Part shown: piece by piece, positions 63,236 to 64,000 of the stretch
How the letters are laid out: the number at the start of each line of letters is the position of its first letter
Numbering within the stretch: the stretch's first letter is position 1
Assembly (NCBI GenBank): GCA_020086605.1
Contig: JACBWW010000015.1
Coordinates: 23,254,483-23,318,482, forward strand
Origin: Lanius collurio
Lineage: Eukaryota; Chordata; Aves; Passeriformes; Laniidae
Direction: 5' to 3'
DNA: 64,000 nucleotides
Position numbers and translations under genes: made by a program
The notes under the pieces: model-generated
Seen by the model: the letters and a program-made list of their open reading frames with translations, nothing else
Database searches by the model: none
What the model was told of the DNA's origin: nothing

Positions 63236-64000
63236 TGATGATGTTCAAGGCTCTTTTTGCACATGTGAAATAAAAAGTTATGTGTCTCTACTCAACCTTC
63301 ACTGGCTGGGTTTTATTTAGTAATGTCTCTCTCTCATGCTTGATATTTTCCTCTTCCTGACTGCTTGAGAGTATTGCTGGCACACAAAGGTGTCAAAGTA
63401 AGGGTCAAAGAAAGCAGTTACATTGCCAAAAACATTGTCACTGATATCAACTTGCCCACAGAGATGTCCAATGTCATGCACCAAACCTGAACAGCCTTCA
63501 GGCTTAAAGAATTGATTTTTCTTTTATTAAATAATCCCTGCTTTTCCTGGTAACCTTTATCTTTCTTAAACATTTTTCAGACTGAGAATATCCATGTGCA
63601 ATAACATCATTATGGAAGTGTGAAATATTGAAGTATCCTTCCATACAGACTGGCACCAATTATAGTCTGATTTGGGGTCATTGTGAGCATCCCTAACTTC
63701 CCCTGAGTTTATTAGAGAAGCCTTTTTTAACATTTTCCCTCCGGAATTCCTGCAACTATGTAGTTACTTGTAGTCAATACAGCTTTTTTCATTTTTATTT
63801 TCTCATCTTTCTAGTAACGTATACTAATGCAGAGGATAAAACAGATTATAGGCTGAGCTGACAATCCAGTTCTGTGCATTGTTCTAGTAGCTGAATTCTT
63901 CCCTAGACAGAAGTTTTTTTTAAGTGCTTATCACTTGTTAAATTTTTTAGAGTCTGGGCTGGTAATTCCCATAACTCCAATGCAACTCTTTAAAAAATGG
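63236..64000. other. Non-coding stretch at the right edge
   Basis: No gene, repeat or splice-site pair was recognised. A short TCTCTCTC run lies near 63327. Confidence 0.6.

Noticed and set aside
1..64000. tRNA, rRNA, CRISPR array, bacterial operon or mitochondrial insert
   Set aside because: No cloverleaf B-box, spaced direct repeats, compact coding or organellar gene words were found on either strand.

Overview
The window reads as vertebrate, almost certainly avian, nuclear DNA: AT-rich, without compact coding, and carrying two diverged CR1 LINE fragments of the chicken-repeat type plus one solo LTR of a family common in bird genomes. No bacterial, viral or organellar gene organisation is present, and I see no rRNA, tRNA, CRISPR or operon. 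The species cannot be read from the sequence. The LTR type is one I associate with finch, parrot and other neoavian genomes, but that is from memory.

Most of the 64 kb is a gene desert or very large intron. I could not identify a protein-coding gene with confidence. The long open frames are short for this much sequence, match no family I recognise, and mostly fit chance in AT-rich DNA. The best hint of a real gene is at the left edge on the + strand. There a 67-nt exon-like segment (852-918, strong pyrimidine-tract acceptor and a CAA/gtaagt donor) is followed 662 nt later by a second strong acceptor (1581) opening a phase-matched, charged 31-codon frame that ends in a stop. These may be the last two coding exons of a gene entering from the left, but pseudo-exons of this quality are common.

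Layout: 1-1676 possible gene end; 1677-24245 unique non-coding DNA with small palindromes and tandem duplications; 24246-25195 a degraded reverse-strand CR1 3' end followed by a solo LTR with visible TATA and poly(A) signals; 26733-27715 a CR1 3' half (RT thumb region to 3' tail, dead catalytic motif); 29877-29924 a perfect (AC)24 microsatellite; 35935-36047 an ancient MIR-like SINE remnant; 37893-37947 a repetitive CTAG/TTAA-rich motif block; 55232-55571 (TG)n and GATA-rich tandem repeats; 56847-56877 and 63210-63235 G-quadruplex-type G-runs; 57745-58308 a second CR1 piece covering the N-terminal half of RT and unusually lacking its 3' end.

There is no set of genes here that works together. 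I found no convincing new biological system. The items most worth checking are the left-edge exon pair, several exon-like segments with strong splice sites, the 3'-less CR1 copy, the MIR remnant as a possible exapted element, and the LTR promoter.
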